64,000 bases of DNA from Margaritifera margaritifera (Eukaryota > Mollusca > Bivalvia > Unionida > Margaritiferidae): positions 1,488,001-1,552,000 of the forward strand of contig JAQPZY010001448.1 in the NCBI GenBank assembly GCA_029931535.1. Direction: 5' to 3'. Below are positions 49,480 through 61,194 of the stretch, in pieces. Both the position numbers and the translations under genes were made by a program. A model generated the notes under the pieces. It saw only the letters and a list, made by a program, of their open reading frames with translations. It was not told where the DNA came from and did no database searches. Position 1 is the first letter of the stretch. Each line of letters opens with the position of its first letter.

Positions 49480-49884
49480 TTATGACGACATCCACATACT
49501 AGTAAGCATCCATAGACATGAGACGTATATTTTAAACTGTGCAAAAGCCAACTGGATGAATCCTCTTATAATGGTGCAATAAAACATCAAGGTGAGCTCC
49601 CATCTAATTAACCCCAAACTGTCATTAGCTAACGAGACCTTCTGTTTATTAAGAAGTGACACCTTATTCATGGTTTTAAGATTTAGCACGATAAACTGGT
49701 CTTCTTTCGTAATATGTGGTGCGAGGCCCTTCCTTTCAGGCAGTAAAATATTCAAGAGTTGACCAGCAAGAGAAATATAAAGTTGATTAAATTCAAATAA
49801 ATTCATATACTTAGTCACTACTAACCGACTGGTGTATATAGCGGAGAAGATCTTGTAAGTTCTTTTTAACTTATTTCCAATCAA
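49480..49884 (-). CDS. Unrecognised 134-codon ORF
   Basis: The longest minus-strand frame in the window that is not produced by a repeat. It starts at an ATG and uses varied codons. The peptide has a basic middle (HITKEDQFIVLNLKTMNKV) and a hydrophobic C-terminal part (LMFYCTIIRGFIQLAFAQF). No domain, paralog or splice site supports it. It lies 46 bp from a hAT-like MITE, so it could be transposon-derived or chance. Confidence 0.25.
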   Translation of the reverse strand: MIGNKLKRTYKIFSAIYTSRLVVTKYMNLFEFNQLYISLAGQLLNILLPERKGLAPHITKEDQFIVLNLKTMNKVSLLNKQKVSLANDSLGLIRWELTLMFYCTIIRGFIQLAFAQFKIYVSCLWMLTSMWMSS

Positions 49885-49990
49885 TTATACTATGTGATGG
49901 CAATTAATTAAACTTAACTTAACTAATTAACACACCTAACGACATACCTAACCAACTAATTAACTTGATTAGCTATCAGATGACATGCTA
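49885..49990. other. Flank of MITE copy 2
   Basis: Repeated ttaact/aactaatt phrases; ends in the TA target site. Confidence 0.5.
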
Positions 49991-50206
49991 CCGTATAACT
50001 CGCGTAAAATTCGATACCAACTGCAAACTGCATAGACTCAGATCTGCCGTCGCATAATGCACCGGCACATCTGGGTCTATGCAGTTTGTAAGGACTGATC
50101 AGTAGAACAAACAACATAGACCCTGATCTGCTGGCGCATTATGCGACCGCAGATCAGGGTCTATGTTGTTTGCATTTGGATGTAGATTATACGCGAGTAT
50201 ATACGG
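49991..50206 (-). mobile_element. Double-hairpin MITE, copy 2
   Basis: Same element as at 39326 in opposite orientation: ends ccgtataactcgcg and gcgagtatatacgg, flanked by TA on both sides. The gcagtttg hairpin comes first and the aacaacatag hairpin second. A few single-base changes disturb the stems (catagactcag, caccggcaca). Confidence 0.93.
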
Positions 50207-50843
50207 TATATTATTTGAGACTAACACTAAACAGATATTATTCGGTGAAACAGCTGACCTGGCAGGGTTTTACAAGATAAAGGATAAATGGACAAAATAG
50301 GTTGAAATAAGAAATAAAAAAATAAATAAAATAATTAGTCTTGCAGATATTTGCATAAATAGTTCATGATGTGGAAAGAGCCTGAATACTGGAATGTGTG
50401 TATTCCCTTTCATATAAGCGTTGAATATACATTTATATATAAAATACTCAAGCACTACATGTCCGTACAATTCAGTAATATGTATTTTCACAAAGTTCTA
50501 TGGAGTGACTTATTTCAAACTTTCTTAAATTATAATTATAATTTGTTTCCTGCTGTTTTATCATAATTGTTGTATTGTCTCCTTTGCTTTAAGAAAATAA
50601 GATGATTTGATAATCAATAACAAGATTGCATCTGCTGTGTTTCCCTCAAGACTTTGTAGCAAATCTTAGTGGAATAATTTAGGTGGAAATGTTTAATGTT
50701 CTATCTTTTGTTCGTAATGCAAGTCAGACGAGGGCATCTTCATTGTTCCTGTTCATCATTCAATACTTCCTTTCGTCTGTCTGTAAAAGACCGACTTGAC
50801 ATATCCAATGGTAAATGATGCGAACAGATTTTCATATCATTTA
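50207..50843. other. No gene seen
   Basis: AT-rich spacer between MITE copies 2 and 3. Confidence 0.5.
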
Positions 50844-51059
50844 CCGTATATGCTCGCATATAATCCAGGTCCAAATGAAAACAACATGGACCCTGATATG
50901 CCGTCGCATAATGCGCCGGCAGATCATAGTCTATGTTGTTTGTTCTACTGATTAGTCCTTACAAAACTGCATAGAATAAGATCGGCCCGCCCATTATGCG
51001 ACAGCAAATCTGGGTCTATGCAGTTTGCAGTTGGTATAAGTTATACGCGAGTATATACG
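50844..51059 (+). mobile_element. Double-hairpin MITE, copy 3
   Basis: Ends ccgtatatgctcgc and gcgagtatatacg, flanked by TA (50842-50843 and 51060-51061). The most diverged copy; the second hairpin has lost several stem pairs (gaataagatcggcccgcc). Confidence 0.9.
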
Positions 51060-51061
51060 TA

Positions 51062-51884
51062 AACGATATATGCAGTTATATCATTTGTTTACGCTTCTAT
51101 GGACTTAGACTGTTTTTAGTGAAAATGTCAATAGGACTATTACAAAATAAATACTTGACATAGATAAATATAACTTGGTAGATAGGATTTGTTATGCTAA
51201 ATGGATGACCCAGTTTGATGTTCACAACATTCAAGCTATTTTTTTAAAACAATTTTTTTACCTTTTTGGAACATTTTAGGCTGACACGTTTTGTCGGCAT
51301 GTGTGTTCTACTAATACCGATATAGGCTGTGTTTAGAATTACTCTTAACGGGAGATCGATCGTTTCAGCTGTAGAAACGGTTTAAGTTCCCTAAATAGGC
51401 CCTTTTGCCAATTGGACCTTTCCAGTTGATGCCTTTGCAATGAATTTTCTGTTTATACATATAATTCTAGTTGTATTTTACCATTCTGGCACTAGTTGAT
51501 TTGAATTGGTTGCAATGCTGTTGTTTAAACTATTTTCGAAAATTTGTTTCAGATTGATTTGGTACCGTCTATCAATTCACCCTTCCCTTCCTTTTTTATA
51601 TTTTATACCAAGACAAATTTTAATTTAACCAATTGTCAAGTTAACAATCTCAAAAGGCACTTTGGAAAGCTCAAGAGTTTGTGAGTACTGCAAGTTGTAA
51701 AGGTTTGCAACCAGTATTTTACTGATTGAAACATGTCAAATAGTTTCGAAATGCATTCATCACAATATTTTGTGAAGTCACGATATTATTTGTATATTTA
51801 ATATTTTAAAAAAATAAATGTCGTGACTGTAGATAGCCATAACAAATTTATAAGGTCATCCCTTGTACAGGTGATGAGAGATTA
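51062..51884. other. No gene seen
   Basis: AT-rich spacer between MITE copies 3 and 4. Confidence 0.5.
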
Positions 51885-52102
51885 CCGTCTATACTTGCGT
51901 GTAACCAGATACCAACTGCAAAACTGCATAGACCCAGATCTGCCGTCGCATATTGCGCCGGAAGATCTGGGTCTATGCAGTTTGTAAGGACTAATCAGTA
52001 GAACAAACAACATAGACCCTGATCTGCTGGCGCATTATGCGACGGCAGATCAGAGTCTATATTGTTTGCATTTGGATCGGGGTTATACGCGAGTATATAC
52101 GA
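51885..52102 (-). mobile_element. Double-hairpin MITE, copy 4
   Basis: Ends ccgtctatacttgcg and gcgagtatatacga, flanked by TA (51883-51884 and 52103-52104). Both hairpins well kept apart from one or two changes. Confidence 0.92.
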
Positions 52103-52235
52103 TAATGCAATGAAAAGCCACATAATGATGCTAATAATTATCTTAGTTATCATTTTCACAATCCTTCACAAGAACAGAGATTGGAAACAAGAGATGCATT
52201 AACAGTGTTCTAATTGCCACCCCTACGTATCTTGG
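52103..52235. other. Spacer
   Basis: Nothing recognised. Confidence 0.5.
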
Positions 52236-52612
52236 TTCGGCAGCTCTTTCAAACGTTTTACCCCAGTAATGACATGCTTGATATGCAGCTCTTTCAAACG
52301 TTTTACTTCAGTAGTGACCTGATTGGTATGCAACTCTTGCCAAAGTTTTACCCCAGTAGTGACCTGGTTGGTATGCAGCTCTTGCCAAAGTTTTACCCCT
52401 GTAGTGACCTGTTTGATATGCAGCTCTTGCCAAAGTTTTACCCCTATAGTGACCTGCTTGGAATGCAACTCTTGCCAAAGTTTTACCCGAGTAGTGACCT
52501 GCTTGGTATGCAACTCTTGTCAAATGTTTACCCCAAAAGTGACCTGCTTGGTATGCAACTCTTGCAAAAGTTTTACCTCAGTAGTGACCTGCTTGGTATG
52601 TAACTCTTCTTT
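52236..52612. repeat. 45-bp minisatellite
   Basis: About eight units around gcaactcttgccaaagtttt and accccagtagtgacctg. The first two units carry tttcaaacg in place of cttgccaaa. The 45-bp period keeps frames open on both strands. Confidence 0.94.
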
Positions 52613-52719
52613 ATTGCACTATTTAAGCAGATTAAACTGTAGATATGTACTCTGGCTCCCCGCCCGCCATTCGCTTCCTTGCCTGGTTTGCAATCTGGCA
52701 TTTGCAAATTCTGTATCAG

Positions 52720-53438
52720 TGTTATGTATATTGAGTTTATAATATGTATCCATGAGGTAAGTTGTACTTAAGTGGTCAATTTGTAAACAACATATTTACT
52801 GCATTTGAGTTCAAGGTCGGTCTTGTTTACAAACCATTTAACAATTAGATTGGAATTATCCATATCTTGATGTGAAATTTCCATTAGAGTTACTCATATT
52901 CTAGAATATTCTGTCAGTTGACTTATCATTATATTTATACATGTTTGGTAAACAAGATTTCATTCCTTTACAAACTTCATATTATTAAGATCTGTCTATT
53001 ACGGAATTTATTTAAGTAATCAGATTACAGTTGTGAAAATGAGAGCAAATTAAGAGAGAGGAATAATTTATTTGAAATATTCATTGGAATTCCTAAAAGT
53101 GCTCATTCTCATATTGGATTAATGCTTGACTTTTGGATTCATGTGAATTTATTCCAAGATATTCTGTATTACATCATTCAGGCATATCAGAACATTCAAG
53201 ACTACTAACACACCAGGATATTCAAGGCTACTGGAATTCATTCGGAACATTCTATATTTAGGACTTGTGATTAGAACACTTAGGATTATTGGATTATTTG
53301 GATTTTAATTCACGTTACTGTAAGTGTCTTTAGAATTTACACTTTAATTGTCTAGAAATAAATTACTTGTTGATTTTTCTTACATTGTTGGTTTCACTTT
53401 CTTTCTGTTACATTATTTTTAGACCCAGAGTCGTAACA
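52720..53438. mobile_element. Solo LTR, 719 bp, with 5-bp target duplication
   Basis: Begins tgttatgtatattg and ends gagtcgtaaca, giving the TG...CA ends of an LTR with short inverted termini (tgtta...taaca). ATCAG occurs directly before (52715-52719) and directly after (53439-53443). AATAAA at about 53357, some 80 bp from the right end, is a plausible poly-A signal, which favours plus orientation. There is no internal region, so it arose by recombination between two LTRs. Gypsy or BEL type cannot be told apart here. Confidence 0.8.
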
Positions 53439-53443
53439 ATCAG

Positions 53444-54206
53444 TGCAGAACAAACAAGCTTTGAAGTCTTTTCATTGTCCCACCATCTGAGAAAAGAGCC
53501 TTTAACAGATTTATAAGCTCTCAGTGTTTTCTACACTATCTGGATTACATCCAGTAAAGGCATGGAAGAATGGCAGAGTCAATGAATTCTGCATTCCGAT
53601 ACTTTTTTCAAATGCCATTAGCAAGTAAATATCTAACTTATTTCTACGCTCCAAAGACTATCTACAATTCATTAAGTGGAATGGACTTGAATCTTGCTAC
53701 GTACGAGTCAGTTGTTTTGATCATGACTTTGCAATAATCTTGTCTCTCACAGCGAAGAGTGTGCAAAAAAGTCCTGGTGAGTCCTTCCTAATGATCACTT
53801 TGTGCCAGGTATGGACCAATGTTGTCTCCGAGTACGAAAATATACAATAGTTCCGTGTACAGCGTTCCTTAAACAGACAATCCTGAGATACATTTATCCA
53901 GAATGGGACACGGTCCGGACTTATTCTGGTCTAAACATGGAAAACTGTACCAATTTAGAGGAAGCTTGTTTTAATTCTATTTATACGATACAGAGACCAT
54001 CTCACCTTTTCAGCCTTACCAGACTGATAATAGTCGAGTTCCCATGCGATTTTTAAGTGAAATTTTGATTTTAGCAAAATAAGAATATGTGATACAAATA
54101 TCTTTTGTGCATAGTCATGAAATATCATAACGTCTGTATGATCAGACTTTGTACATGCTCTCAGCATCCTTCTTTCAGATTAGATTTATCGGTTGGCTTT
54201 ATTTTC

Positions 54207-54211
<5 letters not shown>
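53444..54211. other. Unrecognised ORF region (53802-54056 plus)
   Basis: An 84-codon frame (not ATG-initiated) contains VRKYTIVPCTAFLKQTIL, RYIYPEWDTVRTYSGLN and EEACFNSIYT. The layout loosely recalls the catalytic part of ISXO2-like transposases (Trp/Asp-containing block then a short helix), but no invariant residues can be confirmed. It may be chance. Confidence 0.2.

Positions 54212-54288
<77 letters not shown>
54212..54288. repeat. (TA)n microsatellite
   Basis: About 76 bp of pure TA. Confidence 0.97.
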
Positions 54289-54290
<2 letters not shown>

Positions 54291-54724
54291 CTGTTGAACA
54301 ATTCATAGTTATTCTTCAGAGAAGTGGTTTTGTTGATGAATTAATGAAGAACGACAAATTAATATTTAGAATTATGTCAGTAAATAAAGTTGAGCCTTTG
54401 CCCAATTCTTTCTTTCATGAATATATTCTTTATTCTTTTTTTTCCCTGTAGCATGGACAACTGAAATAGTTTTATAATATACTGGTTTATAACATGCTGT
54501 GAGTTCAAAACAACTGAATTCTGATTGTCCTCAGAAATATGGATTGCCCATTTTTTACACTGTGCAAACCATTGATTGGACTTCTCTAATGAACGCTTGC
54601 GGTCCGCTTTTGAGGAGATGATATTTTAATAATAACAATAAAGTTAAAAAGAAGAAGAAAAAGCAATACAAAAATTTGAATAAAGATATTTGTTTGATTG
54701 TTCCAATTTTTTCATTAAACTGGG
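54289..54724. other. No gene seen
   Basis: AT-rich spacer. Confidence 0.5.
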
Positions 54725-55530
54725 CTTTTATGAGAGTGGTGGTGGTGAGGTCAGGATAATCTTTTATGAGAGTGGTGGTGGCCAGGCAGAGTGGTGATGG
54801 TGAGGCCAGGATAACCTTTTTTGAAATTGGTGGTGGTGAGGCCAGGATAAGCTTTAATGAGAGTGGTGATGGTGAGGCCAGGATAAGCTTTTATGAGAGT
54901 GGTGGTGGTGAGGCCAGGATAACCTTTTATGAGAGTGGTGGTGGTGAGGCCAGGATAAGCTTTTATGAGAGTGGTGGTAGTGAGGCCAGGATAAGCTTTT
55001 AGGTGGTGAGGCCAGGATTAGCTTTTATGAGAGTGGTGATGGTGAGGCCAGGATAAGCTTTTAGGAGAGTGGTGATGGTGAGGCCAGGATAAGCTTTCAT
55101 GAGAGTGTTAATGGTGAGGCCAGGATAAGCTTTTAGGAGAGTGGTGATGGTGAGACCAGGATAAGCTTTTAGGAGAGTGGTGATGGTGAGGCCAGGATAA
55201 GCTTTTAGGAGAGTGGTGATGGTGAGGCCAGGATAAGCTTTTAGGAGAGTGGTGATGGTGAGGCCAGGATAAGCTTTTAGGAGAGTGGTGATGGTGAGGC
55301 CAGGATAAGCTTTTAGGAGAGTGGTGATGGTGAGGCCAGGATAAGCTTTTAGGAGAGTGGTGATGGTGAGGCCAGGATAAACTTTTAGGAGAGTGGTGAT
55401 GGTGAGGCCAGGATAAGCTTTTAGGAGAGTGGTGATGGTGAGGCCAGGATAAGCTTTTAGGAAAGTTGTGATGGTGAGGCCAGGATAAGCTTTTAGGAGA
55501 GTGGTGATGGTGAGGCCAGGATAAGCTTAT
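54725..55530. repeat. 36-bp minisatellite
   Basis: About 22 units of gagagtggtgatggtgaggc followed by caggataagcttttag. Left units vary most (ggtggt, tatgag). The last dozen are almost identical, so homogenisation is strongest at the right. One left unit is truncated near 55000. Confidence 0.95.
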
Positions 55531-55944
55531 TAGAATTCAGCAGACAACAAGAATACAGGTTAGAAGCTACTTTTGTGATACGATTAATGTGAACATAAAA
55601 AATGGCCATTTTATGAATTTACATTATAGTAATACCATTTATCCATATACATAATGTATATAATAATCTTCCATGTGTTGGAGGGTTCAGTAATACATAA
55701 ATATATAATAAATAAAACAATAAAAATAAATAAAACAAATTTAAAAAAAAAAAAAAACACTTTTGTACCCACTGGATCATGCGTGTCCTGCTTTCATATG
55801 AAACAGCACATACAAGTCTACCTTAATGACAATGCTCATGATTTGTTTCTTTTGTTGTATGATTCTTGTGTCTTTTCTCCAAAGACTAAGTGATATATTC
55901 AACTGCGAATGTCGTCATCACAGGTTCTCATCAGAAGATAAATT
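55531..55944. other. No gene seen
   Basis: Poly-A at about 55741-55756; otherwise nothing. Confidence 0.5.
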
Positions 55945-56335
55945 GTCCGTTGTGATGACAAACTTTGGAAGTCCACCGAAATGCTGACAAAGAGTGACCA
56001 ATATTGAAAGTTGCTGTGAAATGAATTATATGACTCAGTAAATATTTCCAATTGAAGAAAGCTAATTTAGACTTCATTGAGAGTGAATCTCCCACATAAT
56101 TTTGCTAATTAAATAACCTACACCTTTAGTGTGTGTCTTCATTGAAGAGTGCCAAAGTCCTGGACAATTGTTATCTATTTACTGGAATCTGAGATGTGTC
56201 AAGAAAGACAGTTAAGTGTGTACTTGACGGCCGAAATTTCCTGCATTATACAAAGTAATGTCCCAACTTCAAATGGTCGTGATATTCTATATCGTCAAGT
56301 GGCGTCAAAGAGAGGTTGGTAAATATATGTATTAT
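55945..56335. other. Right member of duplicated block 6
   Basis: Counterpart of 12780-13215, same orientation. Confidence 0.6.
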
Positions 56336-57229
56336 ACGTAATATGTGTGTATCAAATTAGATGACCGATTCGAGTCAAGATCCAGTTTTTACCTCACCTG
56401 GCCCTAATCTCTGTTTCTTATGAGACAAAAAAAGACTTTCTCAAGTTATTAACACGAAAGGAATATCTAAAGTCAATGTCAATATTGAACAAAAACGGTC
56501 ACTTAGTTTCAAATCATCAGTACGATTCTTTATGTTCTGAATACTTTGCGAGCTGGCCTCAAATTTGGGTTGCGACCATGCTCTGATGAAACGCAATCTA
56601 AAATGTTGAAGATTTTTTGCAGGTGTCAAAAGTCTAAAAATATAGCTGGAATTACCATTATATCCTAATACCAAAAAAGTAAAGTTGATGGCTGCGCAGA
56701 TAACTCCTCACACAGCTAAGGGAAATTTTTTCGATTCACCATCTATCCAGTATTATTTAGCGTGCAGCTGTATTTTAGAGTTTAGAATGTTTAACTTTCT
56801 ACTGTAAAAAGCATAATTTCCAAATTATTGACCTGACCTTTATGGCTCTTGAGCAAGAATTATACATTTTGTATAATCCCTCTTTCTTGTGGTTTCGAAG
56901 ATTTCCTGTCATTGTTATCTTTTTTTTATTAACGGTATATTCCTTCAACAGAGAGAAAAATCCATTTTATTGTTCAACATTGTTTCTAGCCATAATACGT
57001 TTTGATTCTGTCATAATTTCTATTAAAATTCGAGGTTACTTTTATTGTCTTCCAAATTGAGAGAAACCGTTCATTATAGAATACTAATCGCAACCATATC
57101 CAGGCGACCAAAAGTTGTGAAAGTTATCAACCTTATACAAAATGACCCAACTTCAATCAATATTTGATGTACACGGTCTTATTTTCAACAAGTTTAATCC
57201 AACGAGCGGATGGGTTTTAATATTCGGAT
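56336..57229. other. No gene seen
   Basis: Short ORFs at 56441-56674 (minus) and 56842-57060 (plus) have no support. Confidence 0.45.
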
Positions 57230-57355
57230 CGTTGTATCGCAAAGCGCCTTACATGTCGATTGCAAGAAAGGTGTGTGGCAGACGACACAATAAGTTGCAG
57301 ATTAACTTTAAACCTTATTTAAATACGCGCTTTTGTGCTTGTTGCTTTCCCAGGT

Positions 57356-57435
<80 letters not shown>

Positions 57436-57520
57436 ATGAGATTACACTCATGAGTGAACAGTTTCAACATTGCCATACTTTTTACTTGTCCGCTTTGATC
57501 TGCCACGAGTTGAAACCAAT
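57230..57520. other. Right member of duplicated block 7
   Basis: Counterpart of 14615-14900, split by the GA tract at 57358-57427. Confidence 0.6.
57358..57427. repeat. (GA)n microsatellite
   Basis: About 70 bp of pure GA. Confidence 0.97.
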
Positions 57521-57883
57521 AAAAAAAACAACATCGGCATATTTTCCTCGCTTATACTCTGTACATCATGGGACTTTTAGTCAGAAAAATTTATCCCATC
57601 CATAAAAATATTAGTATGATTTATTTATAGCGGATACATTTCAAATATTTGCCGAGTGAAAAAAGAAAGCGCTGAAAAATATTTACGTTACTTCAAAAAT
57701 GTCTGTATTATCGCTTTAAAGCAGCAATGTATCATAAATTACTTATTTTATGAGCGTCATTATATATATATAGTATGTAAATGATTATACCTAATTTTGG
57801 ATTTTTATATCTACATTTCAATTAAGGTTTTATAGTGTGCTGCTAGTACTTTCTGTGCTAAATTTTCTGTATTATCAGTTTAG

Positions 57884-57885
<2 letters not shown>
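57521..57885. other. No gene seen
   Basis: AT-rich spacer. Confidence 0.5.
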
Positions 57886-57948
<63 letters not shown>

Positions 57949-57953
57949 ACATG
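57886..57953. repeat. (CA)n microsatellite
   Basis: Nearly pure CA with one caga. Confidence 0.97.
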
Positions 57954-58044
57954 TAGTCTGTGTCGACAAGCAGCTCTTAGAATACCAGAAGAATTTTCTT
58001 GCCATTTCAAATTAATCTCGTTAAACGTAGTGTCTCTTTCAGCA

Positions 58045-58090
58045 GAGATTATAAATATACTGGAAATCCTTTTTCTGTTAGAAGATGGAT
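58045..58090. other. Single-copy relative of the 45-bp unit at 17520
   Basis: gattataaatatactggaaatccttttt and ctgttagaag match gattacggataccctggaaatccccc and ctgtcagaac at 17510-17555, where the unit is amplified about ten times. Here it is unamplified. Confidence 0.5.
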
Positions 58091-58097
58091 ACATTTG

Positions 58098-58250
58098 CGA
58101 GGCTTTTCGTCGTGTTCGGGTTTGTATATGGCTAAATCTGCCGGCTTTTCGTCGTATTCGGGTTTGTATATGGCTAAATCTGCCGGCTTTTCGTCGTATT
58201 CAGGTTTGTATATGGCTAAATCTGCCGGCTTTTCGTCGCATTGGGGTCAG
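58098..58250. repeat. 42-bp tandem repeat, about four copies
   Basis: Units of ggcttttcgtcgtattcggg followed by tttgtatatggctaaatctgcc; one frame reads AGFSSYSGLYMAKS. Confidence 0.93.
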
Positions 58251-58924
58251 TATATGTCACCGGCGTGTGACATAATTAGAAACTATCAAGAATGAGTGGG
58301 ACACGGTATTATCATTTAGGAAGCCTTTGCAACGGGAATTTGTTTTCTTCTGAACAATTCCTTTATAGAATCAAACATGTCTGGCTATGTCACCAACTTG
58401 AATCATTTATAAAGACAGATCTATTATTGAGTCACAATTTTCAACTAGGAAGATTTAAAGTTGTATGTACTTTAAATAGTGTATTTAATAGGTCTTCATT
58501 TTTTCACGATTTCCTGTTGCATTTATTGCCAAGGTGAAGAGGATGGTAGATGAGGTTCATTTAATCCCTAGGTGAGATGGCAAGTCTCGAGAGAACAAAA
58601 ATTCCATGGATTTGTTTGCTCAGTTTCACAGAGTAAGTAGCCTAAAGCAATGGCTGCGATACGAAGTACTCAAGAACAATATAATTCAAAAAATTATATC
58701 ATTTCTAATGATGTATTTTCGTGTTTTTCGGCTTTTTGTGTTTATTTGTTTATTTGTGTTTGTTTGCTAACTTGTGCTCTCATTTATGTTTGTTGTGGAT
58801 TATATATGCAACTAATGCTTTGAGCATAACCTGAAATTCGTTTTGCAAGAAACGGAAACTTCTGGTTATACTTTACCCGTACAAAATGGAGAGTACAACC
58901 AATATCTTGTTGAACATTTGTCAA
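58251..58924. other. No gene seen
   Basis: AT-rich; small ORFs only. Confidence 0.5.
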
Positions 58925-59110
58925 ACAAACACAAACCTTTGTCTACTGTCCAACTGCTTACGTCGAAAAGATAGGCGTAAAACCCAGTTCCATACAGCAC
59001 CTGTTGCCCGTACATCATAATGTCTACTCAACAACTGCTCATGTGCTAAAGATATGAGTAAGACCCAGTTATCTACAGCAGCTGTTGCCCGTACATCATA
59101 ATGAATCAGA
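58925..59110. repeat. ~87-bp tandem duplication
   Basis: gttgcccgtacatcataatg occurs near 59004 and 59085 with similar preceding sequence (gtaaaacccagtt against gtaagacccagtt). The minus frame through it reads HYDVRATAAVDNWVLLIS and HYDVRATGAVWNWVLRLS, so it changes little between copies; a small exon duplication is possible. Confidence 0.6.
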
Positions 59111-59293
59111 GTAGGAAGTAAATGCCACTTAGGATTATTGAATATTGAGCGTGTTTGAGAAGTCTTTTCAAGTTTTAACCATTCATGACAATGTCCACGT
59201 GCAGGTATATCAAAGAGGTGTACAAGTGATAGCTCGATGGATGCAGTCGTCTCCAAAGTATTACGTAATAATTTTTTTATGGCAAGAGCTGTA

Positions 59294-59512
59294 CAGTAGC
59301 GGCGCGAGGGGGGTGGTGGCGGGGGTGCAATTGCCCCCGAGCGCTGGGCGAGGGAGGGGGGGGGTTCAATCGGGAGTTTTTGTCCCCCATCCCCACCCCC
59401 ATCCCCCATCTAAGCTCCTGGTTTCAGGGCTTTAAAACTTTTCTCTGTGGCAAGGTAGGGCGCCACAAAAGAACATTGCCCCCGGGCGCCTCAAACCCTC
59501 GCGCCGCCACTG
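59294..59512 (+). mobile_element. hAT-type MITE (GC-rich family)
   Basis: Starts cagtagcggcgcgaggg and ends ccctcgcgccgccactg, flanked by gagctgta (59286-59293) and gagctgtg (59513-59520), 7 of 8 bases alike. Contains the family phrase cgccacaaaagaacattgcc. No transposase. Confidence 0.9.
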
Positions 59513-59571
59513 GAGCTGTGTGTTACAGTCTTTGTATTTAGTCCCCATACAAACATATTTCATGTGCAATT

Positions 59572-59572
<1 letters not shown>

Positions 59573-59652
<80 letters not shown>
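59573..59652. repeat. (TA)n microsatellite
   Basis: About 78 bp of pure TA. Confidence 0.97.
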
Positions 59653-59654
<2 letters not shown>

Positions 59655-59839
59655 TCACATAAGAAAAAATTAAATAACGTGTTACTTGAATTTTTAAGTA
59701 GGCCGAAAACACTATAGAGTGTAAAGATTGAATTTAAATAATTACCCCCCACCAAAAAAAAACACCCCCCCCCCAAAGCAAGACATGGACTGTCTTTTAA
59801 GAAACACATGAAGTGCCCCCGAGACGAATTTTATATACA

Positions 59840-60675
59840 TTAAAGGGCATAACCTTCTGATTCCCAAGCAGGGGCATGCCCCAAGGTCAGGACTGCTACA
59901 GTAAGTAAGGGAAAGTATATGATGCTGTCATATATTCCAAATAAGGTGTAAACTGGAATAAAAGTAGAATCTACTAAAGGTATAATACTTTTTGACCATA
60001 TGGTCACATGTAAAGACATAGTCCAAGAACTGGACTGCTACAAATTAGAAATTAGACAGTGACCTACTTCTTGAGTCATGGCCCCACACAGAGACAACAC
60101 ACTGAGACAACAGTAGTACAGTTAGAAAAGGAAGTGAAGGATCATATGAAGATGTGTAAGATTTTTAAATTTAAAAAAATATTATCAGAATTTATCCAAT
60201 TACCCAAAAGGTGTCCTACTTCCCGATTGCATGACCCCATCCAGAGATGTACCCCAGGGGACAATAATAGCATTAGGAGAAAGGGGAGTTTGAGATCATA
60301 TCAGATTTGTAGTGAATTTATTCAAATCCCCACCTAGGGACTTGACCCAGGGGTAGTCAAACCCATAAGATCAGATCAGTCCAGGGGCAGAACTCGGGGG
60401 CAGGAGCCGAAGTGGTACTGACAGAAGGGAAGTATGCAGTTGCATTATAGTCCAAACGTGAAGTGAATTGGTCAAGAGGTTATTGAAATATCAGTGATGA
60501 AGAAAACTTACATCTTATTTTTTAAAACCAAAATATGTTCTCATGAAATGTTTTGACCCATAATATACAGGTGTATAGTCCACGATCAGACTGGTACTAG
60601 GAGAAGGTGAGTTTATGATGGTGTTATATTTCAAGTATGAAATGAATCAGGTAAGCGGTTACTGAGGTAGAAATG
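59840..60675. repeat. Degenerate long-unit tandem repeat (about five units)
   Basis: Each 110-200 bp unit has a gaccccat/gacccagg start, a ggactgctac- or gactggtacta-like middle, then gtatgatggtgtcatat and caagtatgaaatgaat. Strong divergence between units shows great age. It recalls the long-unit array at 15190 in style but not in sequence. Confidence 0.6.
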
Positions 60676-60678
60676 CTG

Positions 60679-60679
60679 G

Positions 60680-60711
<32 letters not shown>
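60679..60711. repeat. poly-T run
   Basis: About 32 T directly after the degenerate repeats. It could be the A tail of an inserted element on the minus strand. Confidence 0.9.
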
Positions 60712-60716
<5 letters not shown>

Positions 60717-60884
60717 GGCACACATCTACATACGGACAACGCAAACGCCTGATGCTCCCGTCTTTAGAGTACATTGCACAGAAAGACAAAATCGTGCGCA
60801 TACATACACATTTAGTGATAACCAAGGACAGTACACGATTGATTTTATTCAGGTTTCAATTAAGTTAGACCAGAAGAAGCATCT

Positions 60885-61160
60885 CTGTATCTCTAAATCC
60901 AGATCTGTGGTTTCTACATGACCCAGTTGCACAAGGTATGAATGTTTTATGTCAGTGTTTCTAAATCAAGATCTGTGGTTTCTACATGACCCGGCTGCAC
61001 AAGTTATGAATGTTATATGTCAGTATTTCTAAATCAAGATCTGTTGTTTCTACATGACCCAGTTGCACAAGTTATGAATGTTGTATGTCAGTATTTTTAA
61101 ATCAAGATCTGTGGTTTCTACATGACCCAGTTGCACATGGTATGAATGTTGTATGTCAGT
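60885..61160. repeat. ~66-bp tandem repeat, four copies
   Basis: Units around ctaaatcaagatctgtggtt and tctacatgacccagttgcac. Confidence 0.93.
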
Positions 61161-61194
61161 TAACTTTGTTGATTACTCTTTTCTGGATAATATT

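Noticed and set aside
54766..55002. Gly/Glu-rich 78-codon ORF
   Set aside because: Made by the 36-bp minisatellite; it ends where a unit is truncated.
59432..59809. 125-codon minus ORF
   Set aside because: Reads through a hAT MITE end and a TA microsatellite.
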